From NCBI GenBank assembly GCA_051294375.1, contig CM119270.1:20005160-20069159 (forward strand): a stretch of DNA of 64,000 nucleotides. The letters are read 5' to 3'. The notes beneath the pieces are model-generated. The model saw only the letters and a list, made by a program, of their open reading frames with translations. It made no database searches and was not told where the DNA came from. Position 1 is the stretch's first letter. Each line of letters opens with the position of its first letter. A program made the position numbers and the translations under genes. The stretch is from Paraspadella gotoi. Taxonomy: Eukaryota; Chaetognatha. This document shows positions 24,281 to 48,385 of the stretch, one piece after another.

Positions 24281-27200
24281 ATGGCGGGAACAGCGACGGG
24301 GTCCATGACCGGGTCGACCTCCAGGTCAATGACCGGGTCATCTTCTAGGCCAATGACTGGGTCATCTTCGGGGTCAAGTATCGATTTGACCACCGAGTCG
24401 GTTGCCTGGAGACTAAACGGAATCAGGATCGAGGATCTCCGACCTCGAGTGGCTCGTCCGCTTCTATTCGATCGCGGGATTCCTTTCGGAGAGACTTCGT
24501 TACAGCAACAGCAGCAACCGCAGCAACTACAGCATCAACGACCTCCTTATCTTCCCTCTCTTCCCCATCAACCTGCCTCTTCGATTCATCCTCATCTTCA
24601 TTCACCTCGACTTCCTCATCCCAATTTTCAACCGGATTTTCATCCTCACCCGCAGCAAAATCACCCACCCAAGCTCCACCTTCCCGCCTTTCCCGAGCCA
24701 CGCCCACTATACCACTCGAGCGGCGCCACCGACGTCAATCAGCCTTTCGATACGGCGTCGTCTTCCGCGGCGTCTTCCTTTCACGGCGCTCATTTCACCG
24801 CGCCGGTTACCTCGTCGATGGCGCCGTCTTTTCATCGATCGATCGATCCGTCAAAATTAAAGGCGTCGTCGGCGGCGTCGTCGGCGGCGCCGTCTCGCGG
24901 AGATGACGTCGGGAGAGACGACGGAATCCCGGCGGCGCGGGGTCAAGATTTCGGCGCCGTCGCTTCCTTCTTTGCGCCGCGGAATCTTTCCGGAATTCTC
25001 TCTCTCCATGTGACGCCGGATTTGAGCGCCGCTTTAAGTTGGTTTCAGGCCAAGAATTTTCTCTGCGACGTCATCCTTCATTTTGAGTCGACGACGACGA
25101 CAACGATTAAGGAGGACGGGTCGCTCTCCATCGCCGCCCTCGCCGCGCACAAGGTGAGATAGTCTTTCAAAATGAATAAAAGTTCTTCCATTTGTAAAGC
25201 TACTATATTACATTAAAATATCCAAATATTATTTTAAAAGTGAAATTATTACAAAATCTTATTTAAAGTATTGAGGTTATGATAAAAAAAAACTTCTAAG
25301 AGAAACACATCAAAACATATTGATAATAATTTGAACAGCTACAATATGCAAATTAGATTAAAGAACTCGAACCAAAAGTCACTTAGCTACATTCTTAATA
25401 TGTTGATAAAGTTTTAACAGTATTTACGCAGTTGCCATCACAACTAATCAACTTAGTATTTTTTCATTATTATATTTCCTATTTTCCCATTCATCCCTCT
25501 ACCCAAAGGTGGTCCTCGCCGCCACCTCCCCCTACTTCCACCGCATTTTCTCCTCCCCCGAATCCACACCTCCTTCCACTTCCACCAACTCCACAACGCG
25601 ACATCTCCACCTTCCCCATCCCATCACCTTCGCCGCCATGAAACTGATTCTCGACTGGATGTACGGACGGGAGGTTGGGGTGGAGGCTGGAGAGGCTGAG
25701 GAAGTTGCGGAAGCGGCGAAAGTGTTGGGGATCGAGTGTCTCCCTTTAGGAGAGGGACAGCAACGGCAGACACTGCAGCATGAGGAACCCCTTCGAAAGC
25801 GTCACACTCAGCCGCAACTTGTGCAAATTGATACTCAAGAACCACAGCAAATCGACTGTCTACTTCCGCAAGATATTCAACAAAAGCAAGAGCTTGAATT
25901 TTCGCAAAAAAATTTAATGAACAAACAATTTTTAATCCCTTCTTTAATTCAGCATCACCCAAAACATTTTCACCCGACATTCCAAGAACAACATCTTCAG
26001 CAAAATCATTCCCAACTTCTGCCTTTACTGCAGCAAGAACTGACAAACGATTCTCTTCAACAGCAACCGATAAACCCGTCCCTTCAGCAGCAAACGTTTA
26101 AACAATCCTCTCTTCAGCAACATTCTAACCAGTCTCTTCAACAGCAATATTCTAACCAGACTCCTAAACAGCAACATTCTAACCAGACTCCTAAACAGCA
26201 ACATTCTAAACAGACTCCTAAACAGCAACATTCTAACCAGACACCTCAACAGCAAGCTCAAAAACAAGTCCATCAACTGCAACATCCTAACCAATCTCAT
26301 CAACAACAGCACCAAGATGATCAATTGATGGAGTGTCTCCACATCCCCGAGGAGTCGAAACCTTCGTCGTCGTCATCGTCGTCGCCGCCATCTTGGGATC
26401 CAGAGAATTTGCTCCGAGAGATGGAGATAAACAATTTGATTCCCGACGCTGGCCGCAAAGACGAAACTGGCCGCAAAGACGACGATGTCCGACAAGACGC
26501 TTACGACACCGACGCTGACCTTGATGTCACGGACTTTACCGACTTTACCGACGAATGCAGCGAAGCCGAATATTCTCTTACTACGACGGATCTCCCTGGC
26601 GGCGGCGGCGGCAGCGGCAGCGGCAGCGGCGACGCAGGATCGAGATCGAAAAAACGGAAAACGAAGCGAAAAAACGAGAGAAACGAAGTCGACGCTGATT
26701 CAGATTACGAGAGCCTCCCGTCGGTTGGAAGCGGCGGCGGCGGCTGCGGGGGCAGCGGAGGAGGCGGGGGCGGAAGCGGCGGCAGCAGAGATTCTCGGCG
26801 CCGACAGTCGACCGGAAAATCCGGTTTCCTCGTTCCTCTTCCTCCGGACGTCGATCCCAGGATTTCGGCGGCGATAAAGTGAGGCTTGTGGTTTTTGGTC
26901 TTGTGGTCAAATTAATTGTGGCTTGTGTGGTTTTACGCTGTTTTTCCTATAAGGGTTTTGTTAAACTTAAGCTGTGTTTTCGTGGTGTCTTGTCTTGTGC
27001 TGTGAGATCCAGTATTCATTTTATTTAATTCTTAAGCCCTATTTGATTTATTTGTTGATTTATATAAATATTTATATCGTATTTAATCCACTCCCCAATC
27101 ATTTTCCCCTGAACAGAGATTCCATCTTCCACTGTCCACAACCCCAATGCGACTACCAACTGGGTCGCGTCTCATTCGTCTCTTACAAGGACCCTCTTCC

Positions 27201-27575
27201 CAAGTGGATCCAACATTGCGCGAGTCATCTCCTCAAGAAGCACGGCGTCGAGACGGCCAACGTCTTCAAGTGCTTCGTCGACGGGTGCGGATTCGCCGCC
27301 GTCGTCAAGTCAGATCTGGATAATCACGCGCGGTTGAAGCACGAGGTCTACAAGGTGAGATGAGGCCGAAGACGAGTCAGAGAACATCGAAGACATAATC
27401 GGATCCAAGGACTCGCCGATTGGATGAATCACCATCGGAATGGACCAATGAGAAGAGGGGCTTCATGACATCGGGAAAACGAGCCCAGAATTAAAGAAAT
27501 TTGTACAACCTGAATTGCATTGAATGATATTACTTACAATATTACATGCTATATCTCACCTGGCGGAGTTTTAAA

Positions 27576-27614
<39 letters not shown>

Positions 27615-28705
27615 CTCTTCTCTCTCTCTCTCTCTCCTCTCTTCTTTCTCCCTCCTCTTGACAGGAGCTCACACTGCGCCCCCTGTCAAAAATCCTTCGC
27701 CACTAAAATCGCCTTTGATTATCACATGTTGATGAGTCACGACGACGCGAACAAAATGGCGGTCGAGTGCGACGTCTGCCAGCGACAACTACCGTCAAAG
27801 GTTAAAATTAAATACAAAATATCTTTTTTTTTTCTTTTCGTTGAAATTATAATACTTAACGAATATAAAGTTTTAATTAGTAAAAACAACGACAATGACG
27901 GATATAAGCCTTATAGCTTTGTTGCTATAATTTTAGTAATAAATTTTTTACAGATTATTTAAAAATGTAGTTTAGTCCAATTTACTTTTTGAACACTTTT
28001 CTTTTATATTCTTAGTAAAAACTTAAAACATTTTATAAAAAATTTCACTCTGATTTTCTATTTAAAACTATAAAATTTTCTTTGGCGTCAGTTCCTTTGT
28101 ATCACCTAATAATTTTGACATCGTTCTTTCAAACAAAAGGCGGCACTATTTGCCCACACACGCAGCGCGCACGCAGAAGGGCAGACTTTAAGGTGCGACT
28201 CTTGTGATTTTCAAACGGGACTTCGTTATCTCTTTCACCGTCACATGTTCGCCTCTCACAAAATTCTCTGTCCGGGTAAGTTTGAGTAACTTACTTTTAT
28301 TATTTAAATGAAAAAATTAAATCTATTAAATAAATACTTATTTTCAGGCGTGAAACTCTACACCTGTGAAATTTGTGACTCGTTCAGTTCCACCATCAAA
28401 ATGGAAGTGAAACGTCACATGATCAGCCACACTCACGTCAAAAACTTTCCCTGTCAAGACTGCGGCAAAAAGTGAGTAAAGACTTACCTACCGTTGCTGC
28501 CAATGGCGAGGAAAGCCTTTTTGGATTGAAGTATGATTCCATTTAAGCCTCTGAAAAAGAATTTAGCACAAAAAAAGAAAAATAAATTATGATTTGCGAA
28601 AATCCTCACATCTAAAATGTCGTGGTTGGAAATGGTAATATTAAAAAGGATTTGTCCTGTCGGAATCTACCTAATTGATTTCTCATTCTCCTTCTCTCAC
28701 TCTCT

Positions 28706-28800
<95 letters not shown>

Positions 28801-29087
28801 CCCCCTCTTCTCTCTCTCTCCACACCCCAGATACAAAACCCGCGCCATGATGGAGACCCACTGGAAGCGATGCCACTCGGGCCTCAAAAAAGTCTGCCAA
28901 GTTTGCGGCGCCGAATACAAACACGACACGGGTCTGCGCGACCACATAAAACGCGCCCACACTGAGAAAGGGGCCCACAACTTTAAGTGCCCCTATTGTC
29001 CACACTCTTCGTTTTCTGAGCGGAAATTGTAGGAAACACGTCATGAGGGTTCACGCAGGATGGAGGGTGAGAGAGGCGGGGGGGGGA

Positions 29088-29161
<74 letters not shown>

Positions 29162-29575
29162 TTCTTTCTCTCGTTAAAGGTTCGCTACATTGACCTCCGA
29201 CGCGAAGGAGAGAATCACAACCGATCGACAGAAAATCAAAACAACAACAACAACAACAACAACGTAGACGTCGTCGACAACAACGCCTTCACCAGCAGCC
29301 ACACCATCACCGACGCCGCAGAGTCGCTCTTCAACAGCAACAACCACAGCCCCGCGTCGCTGGAGTCGCTGCGCTCGCCTAGATATCTCGACGACTTTAT
29401 CCGGACGGAATCCCCGGCACCGGAGAGCCTCGCCGAGACGGGGTTGCCGGAAATGGGAGGGATGGAAGGAGGGACGCCGGAAATTGGAGGGACGCCGGAA
29501 CTGAAGGCGAAGAAACCGGAATTCGAGACGATTGAAGATTTACTGACGGCATTCTTGAGACAGAATAAGAGCTGA
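24281..29575 (+). CDS. BTB/POZ and C2H2 zinc-finger transcription factor, eight exons
   Basis: Exons: 24281-25153, 25509-26878, 27117-27354, 27665-27800, 28140-28275, 28348-28471, 28831-29066, 29180-29575 (stop). Phases chain to about 1168 residues. The N-terminus repeats SMTGSSSR and is His/Pro/Gln-rich. A BTB domain begins near residue 240: FLCDVILHF in exon 1, then VVLAATSPYFHRIFSS after intron 1, then LILDWMYGREV. A Gln-rich segment with tandem HSNQTPKQQ units, acidic and Gly-rich stretches follow. About nine C2H2 fingers follow from exon 3, including FKCFVDGCGF, HCAPCQKSF, ECDVCQRQL, LRCDSCDFQ, YTCEICDSF, FPCQDCGKK and KVCQVCGAE. One finger is split exactly by intron 4, which supports the model. 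The C-terminus is Asn-rich and acidic. Exons 4 (near 27670) and 7 (near 29011-29016) each need one base removed. BTB domains dimerise and recruit corepressors; DNA target unknown. Confidence 0.85.
26087..26260 (+). repeat. Coding tandem repeat (Gln/Asn/Thr-rich) in the BTB-ZF gene
   Basis: Units of 21-24 bp around CAGCAACATTCTAACCAG encode QQHSNQTPK-type peptides, about seven units with only third-position and few other changes. In frame throughout, so copy number can vary without breaking the protein. Confidence 0.85.
27580..27640. repeat. (CT)n microsatellite before BTB-ZF exon 4
   Basis: CT array that ends about 25 bp before the acceptor at 27664 and supplies the polypyrimidine tract. Confidence 0.9.
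28696..28820. repeat. (CT)n microsatellite before BTB-ZF exon 7
   Basis: About 125 bp of CT dinucleotides interrupted by CCCCC. It ends 10 bp before the CCCCAG acceptor of the exon at 28831. Confidence 0.93.
29067..29179 (+). other. BTB-ZF intron 7, mostly (GA)n
   Basis: 113-bp intron: donor GTGAGAGAGG merges into a GA array (29087-29158), followed by TCTTTCTCTCGTTAAAG as acceptor. The microsatellite makes up about two thirds of the intron. Confidence 0.8.
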
Positions 29576-29811
29576 GAAATGAATCACTATTCATTTATTT
29601 ATTTATTTATCTACTAATTATTTATTTCTAATAATTTATTGTGGTGAAGAACTGCTCCGTTCTGAAACATATTCTACTAAAAAATTATCGCAATTTATAT
29701 TTTTTTTCGTCACAATTGAAATAATTTTACAGACTTTTCTGTGTTTTTATCGCTTCGTTGTGTTCGTTAATTTTCGTTCATCAAGCAAATAGAACAGAAA
29801 AAGAAACGGTA

Positions 29812-43365
<13,554 letters not shown>

Positions 43366-43384
43366 GTAAGTTCTTTATTTTTTG

Positions 43385-43412
43385 GTGTGTGTGTGTGTGT
43401 GTGTGTGTGTGG
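43385..43412. repeat. (GT)n microsatellite
   Basis: About 13 GT units, 20 bp after a GTAAGT donor. Confidence 0.85.
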
Positions 43413-43712
43413 TTATGTGTTTATGTGTGAAGGCGCGTGAATGAGGAAGAAGGAAAGAGAGAATTTAAATTTCCTTTTTCCCTTCTTTTTTTCTTTTTTC
43501 TTTTTCTTTTTTTCCTTTTTTCTTCCTTTTTCCCTTTCTTCTAAAAAGGAGGAGCTTAAATGTAATGGGTTTTTTTATAGTTTGTTTCGTTCGGGAGAAA
43601 AAAAAGAAAAAAAAACCTGCTTTTGTGAATAATGTAAGAAAATATATTGTCGAGGCTCGTTTTTTTTTTTTTTAAAGAAACTGAATTGCAAGCGTTAAAT
43701 GTGATGTTGTAT

Positions 43713-43729
43713 TGAGAGAGAGAGAGAGA

Positions 43730-43783
<54 letters not shown>

Positions 43784-43839
43784 GAGAGGGAGAGGAGATC
43801 GCTAAAATCTTTTTTTTAAATCTGAAATCTATCTACAAT

Positions 43840-43870
<31 letters not shown>

Positions 43871-43877
43871 CTCCTCT

Positions 43878-43918
<41 letters not shown>

Positions 43919-43920
43919 TT
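43713..43920. repeat. Facing (GA)n and (CT)n arrays
   Basis: A GA array (43713-43796) and a CT array (43845-43920) lie 50 bp apart and are reverse complements, so they could form a long hairpin. Confidence 0.85.
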
Positions 43921-44384
43921 CTCGTTTAATATGTTGCGCTAGATCTGGAAGAGTCAATTCCAATGGGTAACAGTATTACCTCACTTCATTATCAATTTCT
44001 CGCTTTTTTAGAAGTGCTACATATTACTCTATAATATAGGTATATTGTCCGAAAAAAATACGTAAATTGGCCAATGCTCTGCCTTCCCAAAGTAGAATCA
44101 ATCAATGTAAAGAAAATCCGAGCGCCGACCTTCGCAGCAACAACGACGACGACGACGACGACAACAACGACAACAAGACGTCGACAACCTCGTCGTCCCC
44201 AGTCCTGAATTATGACGCCAAAAAAACGCCAAACAGCGGCGCCTCTGACGTCGCCTGTGGCAAGGGAGAGAGCTTGAAAAATTGGCTGCTGAAAAAAAGA
44301 TGGCCGCCGGGCAAAGTGGAGGAAAATGGAGGAAAGGGAAAAAAGATGATTGGAGGAAGACGGGGAAGGGAGGAAATGTTGGGG

Positions 44385-44486
44385 GAGGAAAGGAAAGGAG
44401 AGGAAAGGAAAGGAAAGGAAAGGAAAGGAAAGGAAAGGAAAGGAAAGGAAAGGAAAGGAAAGGAAAGGAAAGGAAAGGAAAGGAAA
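44385..44486. repeat. (GGAAA)n pentanucleotide array
   Basis: About 20 units of GGAAA. The same pentanucleotide on the other strand forms the array at 19292-19360. Confidence 0.95.
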
Positions 44487-44774
44487 GAGGATAAGTGGAG
44501 GGAAAATGACAAAGAAGAAAAGACAAGCTTTCCTCAAAACAAAAGACAGAGAAAAATATTAATGTACAAAGAAAGAAAAAAGAGGGAGCCTTTGAGAACT
44601 TACTAATAATATTATTAAGAGATTAAAGATTGATTAAAAATTATTTAAAAAAATTATAAAATGTACTTGTAAATGAATTATTGAAGTCGCTTCTCACCTC
44701 AGACCCTCTGTCTCGTAAATTTGGGAAAAGACTCATTTGGTTCGCGACGAAGAAGAAAAAAAATCGGAGGTTAA

Positions 44775-44868
44775 CGACGATCGCCTTTGAGGGTCAAGGA
44801 CGATCGCCTTTGAGAGTCAAGGACGATCGCTTTTCGGTATCGAGGACGATCCCCTTTCAGGGTTCATT
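44775..44868. repeat. Tandem repeat of about 23-25 bp, four units
   Basis: Four degenerate units of GACGATCGCCTTTGAGGG-type sequence. No supported gene. Confidence 0.75.
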
Positions 44869-45059
44869 TCATCCATTTTCCACTTTTCGTCGTCGTTTTC
44901 GTCGTCATCGTCGTCGTCGTCGTCGACGTCATCTTCGTCGTTGTCAATTTGTCATCGTCTCTACGTCATCCTTGTTTCTTTGTCTCTTTAATAATTTTAC
45001 TTTCGTCAAGTTAATTCATAACTTTTATCTATAAATAACTATCCTCTCCAGTATTCTAT

Positions 45060-45400
45060 TATTGTCCGCCTTCATCTTTCCCTTTATCAGCTTCGTCCTT
45101 CGCTCCTTCACTCCTCTTCTTCCTCCCTTCCTCCCTTCATCCCTCCTTCTACTTCCTCTTCCTCTCTCCCTTCCCCTCTTCCTTCCTCCCTCCCTTCCCC
45201 TCTTCCTTCCCCTCCACCCTTTTTCATTCCTCTTTCTTCCTCCCTTCTTCCCTTCCCTGTTTCTTCCTCCCTCCCTTCCTCTTTTCCTCCCCTTTTCCTC
45301 CCTCCTTCTCTTCCTCCCTCCCTTCCCCTCCTTCCATCCCCTTCCCCTCTTCCCTTCCCCTCTTCCCTCCCTCCCTCTGTCCCCCCTTTCCCCGTCGTTT
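45060..45400. repeat. CT/CCT-rich pyrimidine tract
   Basis: About 340 bp of TCCCTTCCTCC-type sequence. Open frames across it are compositional. Confidence 0.8.
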
Positions 45401-45633
45401 TTGCTTATATCGAATTTTCTCGCTTATTATTTCCAAATCAAGTTTGTGATATTATCTTGACCTTTTGGGGTCAGTCGAGATGACCCTGTTTTGGTCGCGA
45501 CTCAAATGATCTCCGACCCGAAATAAACAAACAAACTTGGGGAAATGAATTAAAACTGAATTGATCACGTGACTATTTTTAACTGGGTATATACAATTAT
45601 ACATAGTTGTGTGGCGAATCCTAGATTCGCCTC

Positions 45634-45831
45634 CCGTATAGCTTGGACAACTAAGTACTCGTTCACCAACCGTGAGTTCCGGGTTCAATCCCCTGACGGT
45701 CACGCTGGTTAAAGAGTGCACGTCCAAAGCCCTGAACGCCAGTTGTCGCGAGATGCCTCACACCCCGGGCATCACGCATGTCTCCCCGTTGCCATATATA
45801 ATGTTAACAATGTTAATAATGTTAATAATGT
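45634..45831 (+). mobile_element. tRNA-derived SINE (putative)
   Basis: The head has a tRNA-like A-box region (TAGCTTGGACAACTAAGTA) and a clear B box (GGTTCAATCCC) at tRNA spacing. A body of about 90 bp follows with no tRNA similarity, then a simple tail of AATGTTAAT units (45798-45831). That head-body-tail order is that of a Pol III SINE. The left flank has a GGCGAATC/GATTCGCC palindrome. Family not identified. Confidence 0.65.
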
Positions 45832-46105
45832 CTGCAAAAGAAATGATTGAATTTGAAGTGAATGAACCATTGACGGATTAAAAAATATATCGAATTAAAA
45901 CTTCAAATTTTAAAATTATCCATTCGTTAAAAAAATCCATCTCGCCCCTAATATGGGTCTCTCTTTTTTGGGTTTAGGCCCTCTCCTTCTTACAAATACT
46001 TTTAAAAAATAGTTTTACAAATAAAATTAAACCCAAGTTGATAAACAAACTTTTAAACTAACGATAGAAATCATTGATCGATCCAGACTAAACACCAACC
46101 ACCCT

Positions 46106-46130
46106 NNNNNNNNNNNNNNNNNNNNNNNNN
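46106..46130. other. Assembly gap, 25 N
   Basis: Run of 25 N about 250 bp before the start of the duplicated block. The sequence between (46131-46379) is CCCCATTCCC-type low-complexity DNA. Confidence 0.99.
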
Positions 46131-46651
46131 TTAACCTCCCCCGTTGTCGGAATCCCCCATTCCCCTTCCCCACCTCCCCCCCGTGTCGAAACCCCCATTT
46201 CCTTTACCACCCTCCCCCCCTGTCAAACTCCATTCCGCTTACCTCCCTACCTCCTTGTCAAAACCTCCATTCCCCTTCCCACCTCCCCCCCCGTGTGTCG
46301 AAAACCCCCATTCCCCTTACACCTCCCCCTGTCGAAACCCCCATTTCTCTAACCACCTTCCGCCCCTCCGGAAAACAGAATCTCTCCTCCTTGAAAATCA
46401 GCGGAAGAGGAAAAAAGTTTTGGTGCGAAAAAATTAGTTTGGAATCTCGTGAACACGCGAATATGCATGCATCACGCGCAGCTGACGACGCCTTGCGTCC
46501 GTGCTGGAGTCGGAGGAGGTAAGGCGGTTGATGGGGGATGTTGTTTTCGATGTTGTCTGGTTGTTGGTTGTTTGCGTTGGACGTTGTTTAGGCCGTTGTT
46601 GTTCGAATTCTCGTAAATTTTAGACATAAATTGTGGGTCAGATTAAAAAAA

Positions 46652-46795
46652 AATCGAATCGAATCGAATCGAATCGAATTCAGTTAATTAAATTAAATTA
46701 AATTAAATTAAATTAAATTAAATTAAATTTAAAATTAAATTAAATTTAAATTAAATTCAAATTAAATTAATTTAAATTAAATTTTAATTTAATAA
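46652..46795. repeat. (AATCG)n then (AAATT)n arrays, copy 1
   Basis: Four AATCG units followed by AAATT units. Counterpart at 55660-55800 has more AAATT units. Confidence 0.9.
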
Positions 46796-47194
46796 AATCC
46801 ATCTCGACTCAGGAAGCGGCTCTGACGAGATACTCGACGGACGGCCTCTGGGTGCTGCCCTCTTCCTCAACACGGGGTCGTCGACGAACGTGTTGGCGAT
46901 TTGCGTCGGGACGTCCTCTTCTGCAAAGCGTTCGCGGGAGATCAGGCGAGGGTTTATGAGTTCGTTTCCTTGTTATTTAGTCTTTTATTTATTTTAATGA
47001 TTAAGTTATATTACGTTATATCACTCAAGATAGTTTGAGATTGAAAATTGCTAAGTTTATTTCCGCCACTAGACTTGATTGACATGATGGCTCATGAGAA
47101 AAGCTCATAAATTCACATAACCCGGCGTATGTTAGGACGGGTCTGAATCGCTTTGGAGCCCTCTTAAGAGACACTATCTGACAAGAAGTTCCAG

Positions 47195-48385
47195 GGCGAT
47201 GAACTGTTTTCTCTTGACTTTGATCACCAATCCCCACTCCCCACTCCCCACTCCGTACTTCGTCACTCCCCACTCACCACAAGATGTTCCAGGCGCTGAA
47301 CTGTTTTCTCCCCTGACGAAGAGTCACATATAGTCTTCACTTGATCCCCATTCCTCACTCCCCACTCCCCACAAGATGTTCCAGGCGACTGCTGAACTGT
47401 TTTCTCTTGGACTTGATCACACCACTCCCCACTCCCCACTCCCCCACTCCCCCACTCCTCACTCCCCACTCACCACAAGATGTCCAGGCGCTGAACTGTT
47501 TTCTCCCTGACGAAGAGTCACATTATAGTCTTCACATTGATCCCCACTCCTCACTCCCCACTCCCACAAGATGTTCCAGGCGCTGAACTGTTTCTCTTGA
47601 CTTGATCACCACTCCCCACTCCCCACTCCCCACTCCTCCACTCCTCACTCCCCACAAGATGTTCCAGGCGCTGAACTGTTTTCTCCGCTGACGAAGAGTC
47701 ACATATAGTCTTCACTTGATCCCCACTCCCTCACTCCCCACTCCCCACAAGATGTTCCAGGCGCTGAACTGTTTTCTCTTGACTTGATCACCCACTCCCC
47801 ACTCCCCAACTCCCCACTCCCCACTCCCACTCCCCACAAGATGTTCCAGGCGCTGAACTGTTTTCTCCGCTGACGAAGAGTCACATATAGTCTTCACTTG
47901 ATCCCCACTCCTCACTCCCCACTTCCCCACAAGATGTTCCAGGCCGCTAAAACTGTTTTCTCCCCTGACGAAGAGTCACATATAGTCTTCACTTGATCCC
48001 CACTCCTCACCTCCCCACTCCCCACAAGATGTTCCAGGCGCTGAACTGTTTTCTCTTGACTGATTCACCACTCCACCACTCCCCACTCCCCCACTCCTCA
48101 CTCCTCACTCCCCACAAGATGTTCCAGGCGCTGGAACTGTTTTTTCTCCGCTGACGAAGAGTCACATATAAGTCTTCACTTGATCCCCACTCCTCACTCC
48201 CCACTCCCCACAAGATGTTCCAGGCGCTGAACTGTTTTCTCTTGACTTGATCACACTCCCCACTCCCCACTCCCCACTTCCCCACTCCCACTTCCCCACT
48301 CCCCACTCCCTCACAAGATGTTCCAGGCGCTGAAACTGTTTTTTCTCCGCTGACGAAGAGTCACATATAGTCTTCACTTGATTCC
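47195..48385. repeat. Composite minisatellite, copy 1
   Basis: Alternating half-units share GATGTTCCAGGCGCTGAAC. One half continues with TTTTCTCTTGACTTGATCAC, the other with GACGAAGAGTCACATATAG. CCCCACTCCCCACTC spacers separate them. A full unit is about 170-180 bp, about six or seven units. It lies in a TPR-SET intron. Confidence 0.92.

Noticed and set aside
24423-24707. Minus-strand frame opposite the first BTB-ZF exon
   Set aside because: Shadow of a well-supported coding exon on the other strand.
44067-44606. Open frame with Asp/Asn runs and a [10 protein letters not shown] repeat
   Set aside because: Driven by GAC and GGAAA repeats; possible extra TPR-SET exon could not be supported by splice phase.
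47195-48385. CRISPR-like array
   Set aside because: Repeat-spacer look is superficial: spacers are near-identical CCCCACTCC sequence and the host is eukaryotic.
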